The notes beneath the pieces were generated by a model, which saw only the letters and a program-made list of their open reading frames with translations, had not been told where the DNA came from and made no database searches. This document shows positions 43,313 to 53,100 of a stretch of 64,000 bases of DNA, in pieces. Both the position numbers and the translations under genes were made by a program. The DNA comes from Coprosoma sp963632935. Its GTDB lineage: Bacteria; Bacillota_I; Bacilli_A; RF39; UBA660. The DNA is taken from contig CAVGWA010000005.1 of assembly GCA_963632935.1 (NCBI GenBank), forward strand, positions 1-64,000, given 5' to 3'. The stretch's first letter is position 1. Each line of letters starts with the position of its first letter.

Positions 43313-44379
43313 GAAAAATTTCTTCATTGGAATATAATACTATTTTGTTTTTTTTAATAAGAGCATGTTTTATAGAAGTTACTGTGGGTATTTTAATTTC
43401 TATGTGCAATGAAGATGCTTGGATAAGTATTGTTTTGGGTATTATATTAGGTATTATTCCGTTTTTTTTGTTTCATTTTATTAAAATAAATAATCCAAAT
43501 AAAAATATTATAGATATTATTAATAATAATTTTAAATTTTGCCTCGGTTTAAATTTTATTATTTTAATTGGTGTATTGATTTTTACAATATGTAATTTTT
43601 GGAATTTAATTCATTTTATTGATTCACAGTTTTTATATAAAACATCTACTTGGATAATAACTAGTGCGGTGATTTTACCTATTTGCTATGCCGTTAGTAA
43701 AGATTTTCATATTGTTAGTAAGGTTAGTTTAATTTTATTTTATGTTGTTATAATATTTATGATTTTTATAATTTTAGGCTTAATTTCTGGTATAAATATT
43801 GATAATTTAAAACCAATTTTATTTACAAGGCCTAAAAATATCTTATGTGGATCTTTTATTTTTATAGCTTATAATGTTTTGCCATTGTTTCTTTTAACCA
43901 TTATACCTAATGATAAAATAATTAATTATTCGGTTAAAAAAAATTTTTTATTTTATTTATTTGCGACTATTTCTCTTTTGAATATTATGTTTTTAACAAT
44001 AAGTATTTTTGGTATAGATTTAGCTTCACTTTATGACTACCCTAGTTTTCATTTGTTAAAAAGGGTCAGTGTTTTAGAGATTGCTAACAGAATTGAAAGT
44101 ATTTTATCTTTGGAATGGATATTTGCTTTGTTTATTTTAATAATTATAGGATTATTTTTTATTAAAGAAGGAATAAAGGTAATTTTTAAAGTAGATAAAA
44201 AAACAAATAACAAAATAATAATTGTTATTTGCATTGCTATGAGTTTTATATCTAATGTTATTTTTTTAACTCATGGAACGAGTGAATATTTTTTTCAAAA
44301 TTATCTTATTTATATACTTTATATTATATTTTTTATAATTCCTTTTGTTGTTTTTATTAAATGTAAGGTTTTAAAATAG
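43309..44379 (+). CDS. gerKB: spore germination receptor subunit B (GerB family)
   Basis: 356 residues with about ten membrane helices of the amino acid permease superfamily. EVTVGILISMCNEDAWISIVLG near the N terminus corresponds to the GerB start, and the later PLFLLTIIPNDKI segment is conserved. In Bacillus the B subunit is the likely germinant-binding channel. Last gene of the operon; its 3' end overlaps the minus-strand gene at 44371 by nine bases. Confidence 0.92.
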   Translation: MRKISSLEYNTILFFLIRACFIEVTVGILISMCNEDAWISIVLGIILGIIPFFLFHFIKINNPNKNIIDIINNNFKFCLGLNFIILIGVLIFTICNFWNLIHFIDSQFLYKTSTWIITSAVILPICYAVSKDFHIVSKVSLILFYVVIIFMIFIILGLISGINIDNLKPILFTRPKNILCGSFIFIAYNVLPLFLLTIIPNDKIINYSVKKNFLFYLFATISLLNIMFLTISIFGIDLASLYDYPSFHLLKRVSVLEIANRIESILSLEWIFALFILIIIGLFFIKEGIKVIFKVDKKTNNKIIIVICIAMSFISNVIFLTHGTSEYFFQNYLIYILYIIFFIIPFVVFIKCKVLK

Positions 44380-45144
44380 ATTCAGTTTTTTAGCAACCAA
44401 AATTCCAACAACTGTAATAATTCCTAAAATTATAATTGTTATTAAAATGGTTTTAAAAACTGATGATTTATTATCTTTGTAACCAACAAAGTCTGCTTTT
44501 TTTAGTTTTATATTTGAAGTAAAAAATGAATTATCCATGGTTTGTTCTTTTTTCTTTGTTTCATTTATTAATTCTTTAAAATCTTTAATATCTGAAACTT
44601 TTGTATCATCGTTATTTGCTTTTAAGTCACTAAACATATCACTAGCTAAATCAATATCATTCATTTTATTAAGCATACTTGTATTAGAGATTGTTTGAAT
44701 CATATCTTTAAGTTCTTCTTTTTCATATTCTTGGTCTATGTTAGTTTTTAAATTTAATTTTTTTAATATGTCGTAGCTCGTTTTACTTAATACTCTTTCT
44801 TTGTCATCAGGTGTTTTACTTTCTTTTGCTTTTGATAAGACGTCCATAATATCATAATTTCTGTTTTCTTCTTTATATCTTTTTTTTACTTCTGGTATTT
44901 TATTTATTTCTTCATTATTTGTTAATCTACGATATTTTCTTTCTGCTTGATATTTTTCTCTATTATCAAGCATTTCTTTTATTTTTGTAATATCTATTTC
45001 GTTTGTATTATCTATTGATGCAATTCCTTCGATATTACTGTATTTTCCATATGAATATATACTATTATATAATGTTTTATTTCTATTAGTTCTTGATGAA
45101 TTACTAGCATTTTTTTTATAATAGCGTTCCATCCTTGATGCCAC
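44371..45144 (-). CDS. unknown C-terminally anchored protein
   Basis: 257 residues. I do not recognise a function. The N-terminal part is highly charged with many Arg, Lys, Glu and Asn, predicted helical and probably unstructured between; a single hydrophobic helix (VFKTILITIIILGIITVVGI) stands 9 residues from the C terminus, with basic residues after it. This is a tail-anchored arrangement with the bulk in the cytoplasm. The GTG at 45144 gives MASRMERYYKK and has AGAGGTGG upstream; ATG 45132 is an alternative with a worse site. It is convergent with gerB. Confidence 0.65.
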   Translation of the reverse strand: MASRMERYYKKNASNSSRTNRNKTLYNSIYSYGKYSNIEGIASIDNTNEIDITKIKEMLDNREKYQAERKYRRLTNNEEINKIPEVKKRYKEENRNYDIMDVLSKAKESKTPDDKERVLSKTSYDILKKLNLKTNIDQEYEKEELKDMIQTISNTSMLNKMNDIDLASDMFSDLKANNDDTKVSDIKDFKELINETKKKEQTMDNSFFTSNIKLKKADFVGYKDNKSSVFKTILITIIILGIITVVGILVAKKLNLF

Positions 45145-45202
45145 CCGTACCACCTCTTATTTTAATGATATCATATTTTGATATTTTTTTAAAGGCAAGG
45201 TA

Positions 45203-45231
45203 TTGCTTTTTTTAATGATTGCAAATATAAT
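45203..45231 (+). promoter_or_regulatory. promoter of the ferredoxin gene
   Basis: TTGCTT (45203-45208), 17-base spacer, TATAAT (45226-45231), 21 bases before the ATG. AGGAGG lies at 45240-45245. Confidence 0.65.
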
Positions 45232-45252
45232 TTTTATATAGGAGGATTTATA

Positions 45253-45438
45253 ATGGATAAAGTTAAAGTTGATAAAGAAAAATGTATTGGCTGTGGTGCA
45301 TGCACTGCAATATGCCCTGATGTATTTGATTTTGGTGATGATGGGCTTGCAGAAGTTATTAAACAAGAAATTAATGATGATGTAAAAATGGCTGCAGAAG
45401 GTTGCCCAACTGAAGCCATTGAAATTGAAACTGAATAA
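45253..45438 (+). CDS. fer: 4Fe-4S ferredoxin
   Basis: 61 residues, cytoplasmic electron carrier. The cluster motif CIGCGACTAICP near residues 11-22 and the distant EGCPTEAIE near residue 51 supply the ligands. It resembles the single-cluster ferredoxins of Bacillus, but retains a fourth cysteine in the first motif (ICP) where Bacillus has Ala, so five cysteines are present. Single-gene unit with its own promoter and terminator. The partner is unknown. Confidence 0.93.
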   Translation: MDKVKVDKEKCIGCGACTAICPDVFDFGDDGLAEVIKQEINDDVKMAAEGCPTEAIEIETE

Positions 45439-45453
45439 GTTTCTTTTTATTTT
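45427..45453 (+). terminator. ferredoxin terminator
   Basis: Stem GAAACT (45427-45432) / AGTTTC (45438-45443) with a five-base loop that includes the stop codon TAA, followed by a T-rich tract. Confidence 0.7.
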
Positions 45454-46157
45454 AATGAATATAATTTTTTTACTTCTTTAATGTTTAAATGTCTATATTC
45501 ACCTGATTTTAATCCAGATAAATCTAAACCAGCAAATTTTTCTCTTTTTAATTTTGAAACTTTGTAACCTATTGCTTCAAACATTTTTTTTACTTGATGA
45601 TTTCTTCCCTCATGGATTGTTAATTCAATTAATGAAGTTTTTTTCTTTCTATCCAGTTTTTTTATTTTTACTTTTGCTTTAGCTGTTTTTTTACCATCAA
45701 TAATTACTCCATTTGCTAAAGATTTTACTTTAGTTGGAATTACTAATTCGTCTATTTTTACTAAATAAACTTTTTCAACTTCATGTTTTGGATGTATTAA
45801 AATGTTTGTTAATTCACCATCATTAGTAAGTAAAATGATTCCACTAGTATCATAGTCTAATCTACCAACGGGATATAGTCTATTTGTAGTTTCTATTATA
45901 TCAACTACTGTTTTTCTACCTTTTTCATCATGTGCTGATGTAACTATTCCTCTTGGTTTGTATAGTAAGATATATTCTTTATCTTCTAGTTTTAATGTTG
46001 TATTATTTATTACAATAGTATCACTATATGAAGCTTTGGTACCTAAATCAGAAACTACATTACCATTAACTTTAACTAATCCTTTTTTAATTAATTCTTC
46101 TGCTTTTCTTCTTGAACAGTATCCACTATTTGCTATTATTTTTTGTAATCTTTCCAC
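45447..46157 (-). CDS. rluB: rRNA pseudouridine synthase, RluB/RsuA family
   Basis: 236 residues. N-terminal S4 RNA-binding domain (LQKIIANSGYCSRRKAEELI) and RsuA-type catalytic domain with the nucleophile Asp in GRLDYDTSGIIL and the KPRG motif. Length and motifs fit RluB, which modifies helix 89-93 region uridines of 23S rRNA; RsuA-type 16S specificity cannot be excluded. It is in the same direction as, and 48 bases downstream of, the GH31 gene. Confidence 0.9.
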   Translation of the reverse strand: MERLQKIIANSGYCSRRKAEELIKKGLVKVNGNVVSDLGTKASYSDTIVINNTTLKLEDKEYILLYKPRGIVTSAHDEKGRKTVVDIIETTNRLYPVGRLDYDTSGIILLTNDGELTNILIHPKHEVEKVYLVKIDELVIPTKVKSLANGVIIDGKKTAKAKVKIKKLDRKKKTSLIELTIHEGRNHQVKKMFEAIGYKVSKLKREKFAGLDLSGLKSGEYRHLNIKEVKKLYSLK

Positions 46158-46205
46158 TTAAATCACCGTGTTTATTATACTTAAAAATACTTAAAAATAC
46201 AAGGT

Positions 46206-48599
46206 TTATATTTGATCTATATATTCAAGTAATTTTAGAAACATTCTAACAAATTTTTTATCAAGACCAATGCGTGATAGTTTACGAACTGCTATTCTTT
46301 TTTTCTTAATATCGTTGATACTGAATAATATTGAATCAATTTTTTCTTTCATTTGTGTTGATATTTGTAAGTCACTTATGATTCTTTTAATATCTTCATT
46401 AATTAATCTTACGGCATCTATTTCAATGTCTTTACCTTTACAACTTAATGATAGTTGTCCAACTGTTGGTACATCTTTTATTTCAACTACAAAATCTGGT
46501 CCATCAACATATGTTTTTAATGAAATTGGAGTATTATTGCTTTGTGCGGCAACATCTGTGGTTCTTTTTGTGTTTCTGAAGACAATTTTGTAATTACGTT
46601 TTTCAGGGATGATACCACTTTTTCCTTCAATAGCTCGTATAACAACACTATAGTTATTTGGCATATATGTATAATCTATTTGTGTTAAAATATAATAATT
46701 TTTACGATATAGATCACTTTCTCCATCATCTTCAAATAGCGTATATGAATTGCTTGTGCCTGGGAATATATGAATTTCCATATCAGTTGGTGGTGTTGTA
46801 TCATTTAAGTTTTCATTGTTGCTTAAAGGAATAATGGAACCTGATTTAGCAAATACAGGGTAATCTTCATCTCTAAAAAAACTAATATAGCTTTTGTTTC
46901 CTGAAAATTTTTTGCCAGTAACAAAGTCATACCATATTCCATCTGGAAGGTAAAAGTTATGTACAACACGGTTCATGACAGTGTCTTTTGGTGTGATTAT
47001 TGGTGCTATAAATAATGATGTACCGAAAAAATATTCATTACGGTATAAAACGTCATCATATAATTTGTTTTTAATGTAATAAAGGGGTTTTATTAATTGA
47101 TCACCAAATTTATGATATTTATATGCTTCGCTATATATATATGGAATTAATTTATGCCTTAGTGTTAGGTAATCTTTGGCTATTGTGTATGTTTTTATAT
47201 CCCATCGCCATGGTTCTCTTTTATAATAGTTTCCTTTATCAACACCAAATTTTAAAATTGGTGAAAAGGTTGCTAGTTGAATTGACCTTAGATACAACTC
47301 ATTATCTTCGGTTCCTTTAAAATATCCACTAATATCATGTGCCCAAAATGGTGCACCATTATTAAAGCTGTTATTATTATAAAAAGGAATTTTTCTTAAT
47401 GTATGCCAACCTACACTTGTTTTACCTGAATATAATACTGGATAGCGGTGTTGGGCGATATTATTGCCATTTGAAAGTAACAATGGACGACGTTTAAAGT
47501 CTCTTTTCATATCTGAAAATTGATAATGTTTTAGAAGATTTAATTCTGGGTTATTTTTGTCTGTGTCCAGCCAATAGAAATCAACGCCTAATGAGTCTAG
47601 CGAATGAATTAGTAGTTTAAAATATACATCTATGAATTTAGGATTTAATATATTAAATGGTATTTTATTGTTTTCCTCTGATAAATATTTTAGTGCTTCA
47701 TTGTAGTATTTATCAATGTTATAAATTCCTGATGTTGGGTCTATGCTTAATCCTAAACGAATATTTTTTGTATGTAGATAATCTATCATGGCTTTAGGAT
47801 TTTTGAAGTAATTATTGTTAAATGTAAATCCTGTTTTTAATAGTTTATCTCCAATTTTTATACGGTTGTGCCAATCTTTATCTAATACTACTACTGATAA
47901 TGGGATTTCTTTATTTTCAAAGGTATCTACTAATGTTTTTAAACTTAAATCATTATAATCGTTATTGCTACTCCACCAATTGCCTAATGCATATCTTGGA
48001 ATTAAAGCAGGATATCCTGTTATTTGATAATAGTCTTTTAATGCTAATTCAAAGTCTTTATTATACATGAAAAGATACGTGTCTATTCTTAAATTTTCTA
48101 CAGTTTTAGTTGTGCCATCTTCATTCATTATTAAGGAGGATGTATCATCAATACTTGCCATACCATCTGCTGAATATAATCCTTTTCCTTTAAGTCCACC
48201 CTCTTCTAATGAGCTATTGGGAATTCCGTAGTTACGTATTTCTGGATGCCCATAATACCAATAGTATTCTGTATTTAATAATTCTACTTTTAAATTGGCA
48301 GCTGGTGATGCTTTACCACCTAAAAATGATTTTTCTTTGATATATGTCAATTTAAAGTATTTTGTTTTTATGACTAAAAAGTTTGTATCTTCATCTACAT
48401 CAAATGATGGTGTTTTTAAATCTCTATATAAAACTAATTGCGTTGGTTCATCTAAAAAAATGCCATTATCATTATATTCTAATCTTATTAATCTTTCGGT
48501 TAAGATTGTAAATCTATATTTTTTTCCTTTAATTATATTTTTAGGATTTGCTAGTGCTCTTTTTTTATCTATTTTAAATTGTTCCCCTAAATTATACAT
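46206..48599 (-). CDS. GH31 family alpha-glucosidase
   Basis: 797 residues, no signal peptide, so it acts in the cytoplasm. The (beta/alpha)8 core has the nucleophile region DFYWLDTDKN with Asp, and the acid/base region FWAHDISGYFKG, plus LTLRHKLIPYIYSEAY and GIWYDFVTGKKFSG typical of GH31. The substrate is likely an alpha-glucoside taken up as an oligosaccharide; specificity is not readable. The C-terminal ~70 residues are helical and unusual for GH31. It begins 18 bases after pyk and is likely cotranscribed, tying starch-derived sugar use to glycolysis. Confidence 0.88.
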   Translation of the reverse strand: MYNLGEQFKIDKKRALANPKNIIKGKKYRFTILTERLIRLEYNDNGIFLDEPTQLVLYRDLKTPSFDVDEDTNFLVIKTKYFKLTYIKEKSFLGGKASPAANLKVELLNTEYYWYYGHPEIRNYGIPNSSLEEGGLKGKGLYSADGMASIDDTSSLIMNEDGTTKTVENLRIDTYLFMYNKDFELALKDYYQITGYPALIPRYALGNWWSSNNDYNDLSLKTLVDTFENKEIPLSVVVLDKDWHNRIKIGDKLLKTGFTFNNNYFKNPKAMIDYLHTKNIRLGLSIDPTSGIYNIDKYYNEALKYLSEENNKIPFNILNPKFIDVYFKLLIHSLDSLGVDFYWLDTDKNNPELNLLKHYQFSDMKRDFKRRPLLLSNGNNIAQHRYPVLYSGKTSVGWHTLRKIPFYNNNSFNNGAPFWAHDISGYFKGTEDNELYLRSIQLATFSPILKFGVDKGNYYKREPWRWDIKTYTIAKDYLTLRHKLIPYIYSEAYKYHKFGDQLIKPLYYIKNKLYDDVLYRNEYFFGTSLFIAPIITPKDTVMNRVVHNFYLPDGIWYDFVTGKKFSGNKSYISFFRDEDYPVFAKSGSIIPLSNNENLNDTTPPTDMEIHIFPGTSNSYTLFEDDGESDLYRKNYYILTQIDYTYMPNNYSVVIRAIEGKSGIIPEKRNYKIVFRNTKRTTDVAAQSNNTPISLKTYVDGPDFVVEIKDVPTVGQLSLSCKGKDIEIDAVRLINEDIKRIISDLQISTQMKEKIDSILFSINDIKKKRIAVRKLSRIGLDKKFVRMFLKLLEYIDQI

Positions 48600-48616
48600 A
48601 AGTATTTTTTCCCCCT

Positions 48617-50029
48617 TTATATTTCTTCTATTTGCATAAAGTTTGTGTGCATTACTTTTTTAAATGGATAACCACCTGTTATTATGATTTTGTCTCCTTG
48701 TTTTAAATTTAATTCTTTTATCAATTTTTCTTTTACGTTTTGTGTTAGGCTTTCTAGGGTATCACCTTCTGCTTTTAAAGGTAATATTCCAAAATTTAAT
48801 TGCATACTTTTTACTACTTCTTCATTTGATGCTGCTGCTATAATTGGGCATGGTGGTTTTAATTTACTTATATATCGTGCTGTTTTTCCAAAGTTTGTTG
48901 CTACAAGTATTGCTTTACATTCAAGTTCATTTGCTCCTAGAACAACACTTGATGAAATTGTAGATGTTATGTTTTTTTCTTTTGTTGAAAGTGAATTCCT
49001 AAAGAAATATTTGTAGTCAATGCTGTCTTCAGATTCTTTAATTATTTTACTTACTATTCTTACTGTGTCTATTGGGTGTGCACCTATGGTTGTTTCGCTT
49101 GTAAGCATAATAGCATCAATCGCATCAGAAACTAAGGTTGAAAGATCTGATACTTCTGCTCTATTTGGAACAGATTTTCTTGTTAGAAAGCTATTAAATT
49201 CTGCTGTTATTATCATTAAACATCCTTGTTCATAACATTTATGAATAATTTTCTTTTGAATGTTTGGAACTACTTCTATAGGCATATCAATACCTATATC
49301 ACCTCTGTCTAATATAATCCCATCTGCAATATTTATAATATTGTCAATGTCATCTACCGCTCTTTTATTTTCTATTTTGGCAAGCAAGCCTATATGTTCA
49401 TTTTTTAATTCTATTAATAAATCATTAATTTCTAATACATCTTCGGCTGAAGAAATTGATGATATGCTGATAAAATCTACGTTCATTTCATTAGCAAACA
49501 GTATATCTTCATAATCTTGTTTTGTTAAAAATTTTCTATTTGGTTTTGTTTCCGGCAAATATATTTTTGAATTATCAGTTACTTCGCCACCTTTTAATAC
49601 TTGACAAACAACATAATCTAATCCTTTTTCAGTGACTTGAAGAATGACATTTCCTTTACTTAGTTTTATTTTTGTATGATATTTTAAATCATTTACTAAA
49701 TTAGGATAATTGACTGAAAACCCTGTCATATCTCCTTTCATATCATCCATATATATTCTTATTTTATCACCAGTATTTAGCATTGCTTTACCGTTTATAA
49801 ACTTATTTGTTCTAATACATGGTCCCTCTAAATCAAGCATAACAGCTACATTGGTATTTAATTTTTGATTTTCTTCTTCTATTAGTCTAATTAATCTTTT
49901 GCATATTTCATGATTTGAATAGCTCATGTTTAAACGTATAACATCGATACCACTTTTAATAAATTCTTCTATTTGTCTTTTTTCATCTCTGTTTTCGCAT
50001 ATTGTCGCAATTAATTTTGTTTTTTCCAT
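48617..50029 (-). CDS. pyk: pyruvate kinase
   Basis: 470 residues. Converts phosphoenolpyruvate and ADP to pyruvate and ATP. Seen: RLNMSYSNHE, the substrate segment LDLEGPCIRTN (where others have DTKGPEIRT), LLAKIENKRAVDDIDNI with the catalytic Lys, DRGDIGIDMP and MLTSETTIG. The allosteric C-terminal domain is present; the extra PEP-utiliser domain of Bacillus Pyk is not. The ATG at 50029 is preceded by GGTGATAAGG; a GTG at 50041 is possible. Cotranscribed with the GH31 gene. Confidence 0.94.
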   Translation of the reverse strand: MEKTKLIATICENRDEKRQIEEFIKSGIDVIRLNMSYSNHEICKRLIRLIEEENQKLNTNVAVMLDLEGPCIRTNKFINGKAMLNTGDKIRIYMDDMKGDMTGFSVNYPNLVNDLKYHTKIKLSKGNVILQVTEKGLDYVVCQVLKGGEVTDNSKIYLPETKPNRKFLTKQDYEDILFANEMNVDFISISSISSAEDVLEINDLLIELKNEHIGLLAKIENKRAVDDIDNIINIADGIILDRGDIGIDMPIEVVPNIQKKIIHKCYEQGCLMIITAEFNSFLTRKSVPNRAEVSDLSTLVSDAIDAIMLTSETTIGAHPIDTVRIVSKIIKESEDSIDYKYFFRNSLSTKEKNITSTISSSVVLGANELECKAILVATNFGKTARYISKLKPPCPIIAAASNEEVVKSMQLNFGILPLKAEGDTLESLTQNVKEKLIKELNLKQGDKIIITGGYPFKKVMHTNFMQIEEI

Positions 50030-50054
50030 TGTCCTTATCACCTACTTTAATTAA

Positions 50055-50083
50055 ATTATAATTGATATATCTTTTAAAGTCAA
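50055..50083 (-). promoter_or_regulatory. promoter of pyk
   Basis: On the minus strand TTGACT (50078-50083), 17-base spacer, TATAAT (50055-50060), 26 bases before the start codon. Confidence 0.75.
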
Positions 50084-50145
50084 TTAATTTTATATGCGGT
50101 TTCATATGAACTTTTGTATAAATTTTAGTGGCTTGAAGAAATTAT

Positions 50146-50177
50146 AAACATAAAAGAGATGATTTTTGTCATCTCTT
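50146..50177 (-). terminator. terminator of the pilin-adhesin gene
   Basis: Perfect nine-base minus-strand stem AAGAGATGA / TCATCTCTT with a six-base loop, followed by TTTTATGTTT. It starts two bases after the stop codon. Confidence 0.8.
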
Positions 50178-50179
50178 AA

Positions 50180-53100
50180 TTAAGATACTCTTAAAACAAA
50201 TTGTGCCCAAGCTTCGTTACCTGCATTATCCCATATTTTACGTTGCTCATCAAAGTCAATCGGACGATAAAAATCAGATTCTATATGATATGCACAGGTG
50301 GTTGTCCATATACAATTTGAAAATGAACCATTCGTTGGTTTCCAATATATTAAATCCGAACCTGCTTTAACTCCTGATAAACTATCAGCTTTATATACGC
50401 TTGCATCATAAGCAATCCAGCCATTAAACGTTGCATTGGCATAACAGCTTTGTCTTCCGTCGCAATTCGAATATGTTATGGTTAACTTGCTACCTCCGAC
50501 TACATTATAGAAATAAAGTGTTGGTGAAGTCACATCCATCATTAATTTTGCTGATGAAGAATTTGAAACATTTCCAGCTTTATCTACTGCTCTATAGTAA
50601 ATTGTTTGATTCTTTTCTGGTGACCAGTTATTTGTGGCACCAGTATCAGTCCAGGTACCATTATTACCTAAACGATATTGATATTTAGAAATTCCAGAGC
50701 CTTCATCTTTTGAAGATACAGTTGTAATTATACTACTATTGTTCCACTGTGAATTAGATGCTCTAACACCTAATTTATTGATTTTATATTTCAATCCAGA
50801 AACATTACCAATGTCAAATCTAACATTGTTATAAGTTCCATTTGGAATTGTAATTGTAATTTTAGTTTGTCCTGCTTTTAATGTTGCTTTTTTGGAATTA
50901 GCTTCACTATGACCATTTCCACTTGTTGCGTAGAATATTTGGATATTTATGTCTTTAGTTAGTGCTGATGCTAATTCAATGTAGGCACCATCTATATTTT
51001 TTATCCAGTTTCCAACTTCAATGTCTATTATTGGATCATTAGTTGAGGTTTCCCATGTTCCTGTTGTTCCAGCATCACTTTTGTATCCATTTAAGGATTT
51101 TGTTTTAGTTCCCCATATGTTATATATTGTACTTATTGTTGGTGTAGTTGGCGCTGTTTTATCTAAAGCATTTGCATATAAAGTTTTATTACCAGTTAAT
51201 GTATATTTACTACCGGCTGAGGTACCTGAAGTAGCTCCACTAGTTGTATTCCATCCAACTGATGTATATCCAGTTTTTGCTGTAATACTAGGTAAAGTTA
51301 CTGTGCAACTAGTTGCTTGAGCTGTTCCATTATAAGTTGCTGCACGTGTGCAGCTTCCAGTAGTTGCTCCAATTGCAGATACATTAGCTCCTTTACTATA
51401 AGTTATAGTATGAGTTTTCGCATTTGCTTTAGTAATTGCATAATATGTTGCATTTGAACTTACTGCTTTAGCTGTATTTTGATTCCATCCACTTGTTGTA
51501 GCTGATGAAGAAGTATTATATCCAACTACTGTTGGTGTATTACTACTTCCTACTATTGTTGGACTAGTTACACTACATGTTGTTGCTTGCGAAGCATTAT
51601 TATAAACTGCAGCTATTGTACAAGAACGTGTTACAGTAGTATCACTTACAGCTGTCCCACTACTATTTGTTTGCGTTGATGCATTATTTTTATTAAATGT
51701 AACTGTTATTGTTTTTGCTTCTTTTCTATATATTGCATACAAAGTTACATTACTAGTTCCCATCGTTAAACTAGATAATTTACTAGTCGCATCCTTATTT
51801 GTATTCCATCCAACAAATGTATAACCTGATTTGGTTGCTGTTGGAGTTAAATCTATAGCTGATGATTCATTAACTATCGCTGACGTTTTAGTAGAAGATG
51901 TTCCTCCATTTGTTTTATAATTGTATGTTACTGTTCTTCTAATAGCAATATTATATGAAGTTGATATGGTATTTGTTCCATCAGTTACTTTCGCTATTAA
52001 AGTGGTATTGCTTGTAAATTCTATGGTTGGATTAGATGTTACTGTAACCCAGTTAGTTCCACCATCTTTACTATAAGAACATGTTAATCCATTAGAGCAT
52101 CCTGATGGATATGTAACAGTTACTTTTGATTTGCCTATTTCAGTCTCTTCTGAGAAAGTAGGTTTATTTATTGTTACTGTTGAGACTGTTTTACTTGCAG
52201 TATTTTGTTTAGAAGCTGTAGAAGTTACTCTTACTTTTATATTATAATTTGTTCCATGTGTTAATTTATCAAATGTATAAGTATTACCGGTTCCGGTAAC
52301 CCATGTAGAACCACCATCTTTAGAATATTCATATTTTGAAATACCTGATAAAGCATATGCATTAGCTACTACGGTTATGCTTTTGGAAGTTGATGTTGTT
52401 GATATACTTAATGTAGGTGCGGTTGCATCCCTTTTTACAGTTAAATTACATGTTCCAGTATTTCCAGCTTTATCTTTAACAAAACCATAGTATGTTTTTG
52501 ATGATACATCTTGATTTAATGTTTTTTCTGTTACATTATTGTATTCTACATTATTTGTCTCGGTTAATCCTTTAGATGCTACTCCACTTTCTTTGTCTGT
52601 TGCTGTTAGGGTTATCTTTACATCTGATGTATACCAATTATTATTTCCCAAAGTTCCTGATGAAGTTATTTTACAAGTTGGTTTTACTGTATCTGTTATC
52701 TTAAATGTTTTACCATCAGAGATATTACCCGCTTTATCTTTTGTCCATACATAATAAGTACCTAATGAATAACTATTAGTATATACCTTTTCTTCATTTG
52801 CCTTAGATGTAAATGATGTCCAACTATTACTTGTTTCACTCGGTTTTGTACTAGAAGTACTGATATATATACCATTTATTCCTGATATAGTATCTTTTAC
52901 AGTAATATTAACTTTTTGTTTTTCATTAGACCAAGAGTCTAATTTAATATTTGTAATTAAAGGATTAACACTATCTACATTTATTACTTTATATTTATTT
53001 GTTATTGTGTTGTTTCCTTTTAGTTGTGCAGTTATTGTAGATATTTTAGTGAACGTTAGTTTTGTTTTTCCTCCAGAGTTTGCTCCATCTATGATCCAAT

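Noticed and set aside
45191..45213. A stem-loop followed by T residues upstream of the ferredoxin gene, looking like an attenuator.
   Set aside because: The second arm and T run coincide with a good -35 box (TTGCTT) of the ferredoxin promoter, and no transcript is expected to come from further left on the plus strand.
51021..51320. Open frames on the plus strand opposite the pilin-adhesin.
   Set aside because: They mirror the repetitive coding strand; composition (Val, Leu and Pro runs) and lack of start signals mark them as antisense shadows.
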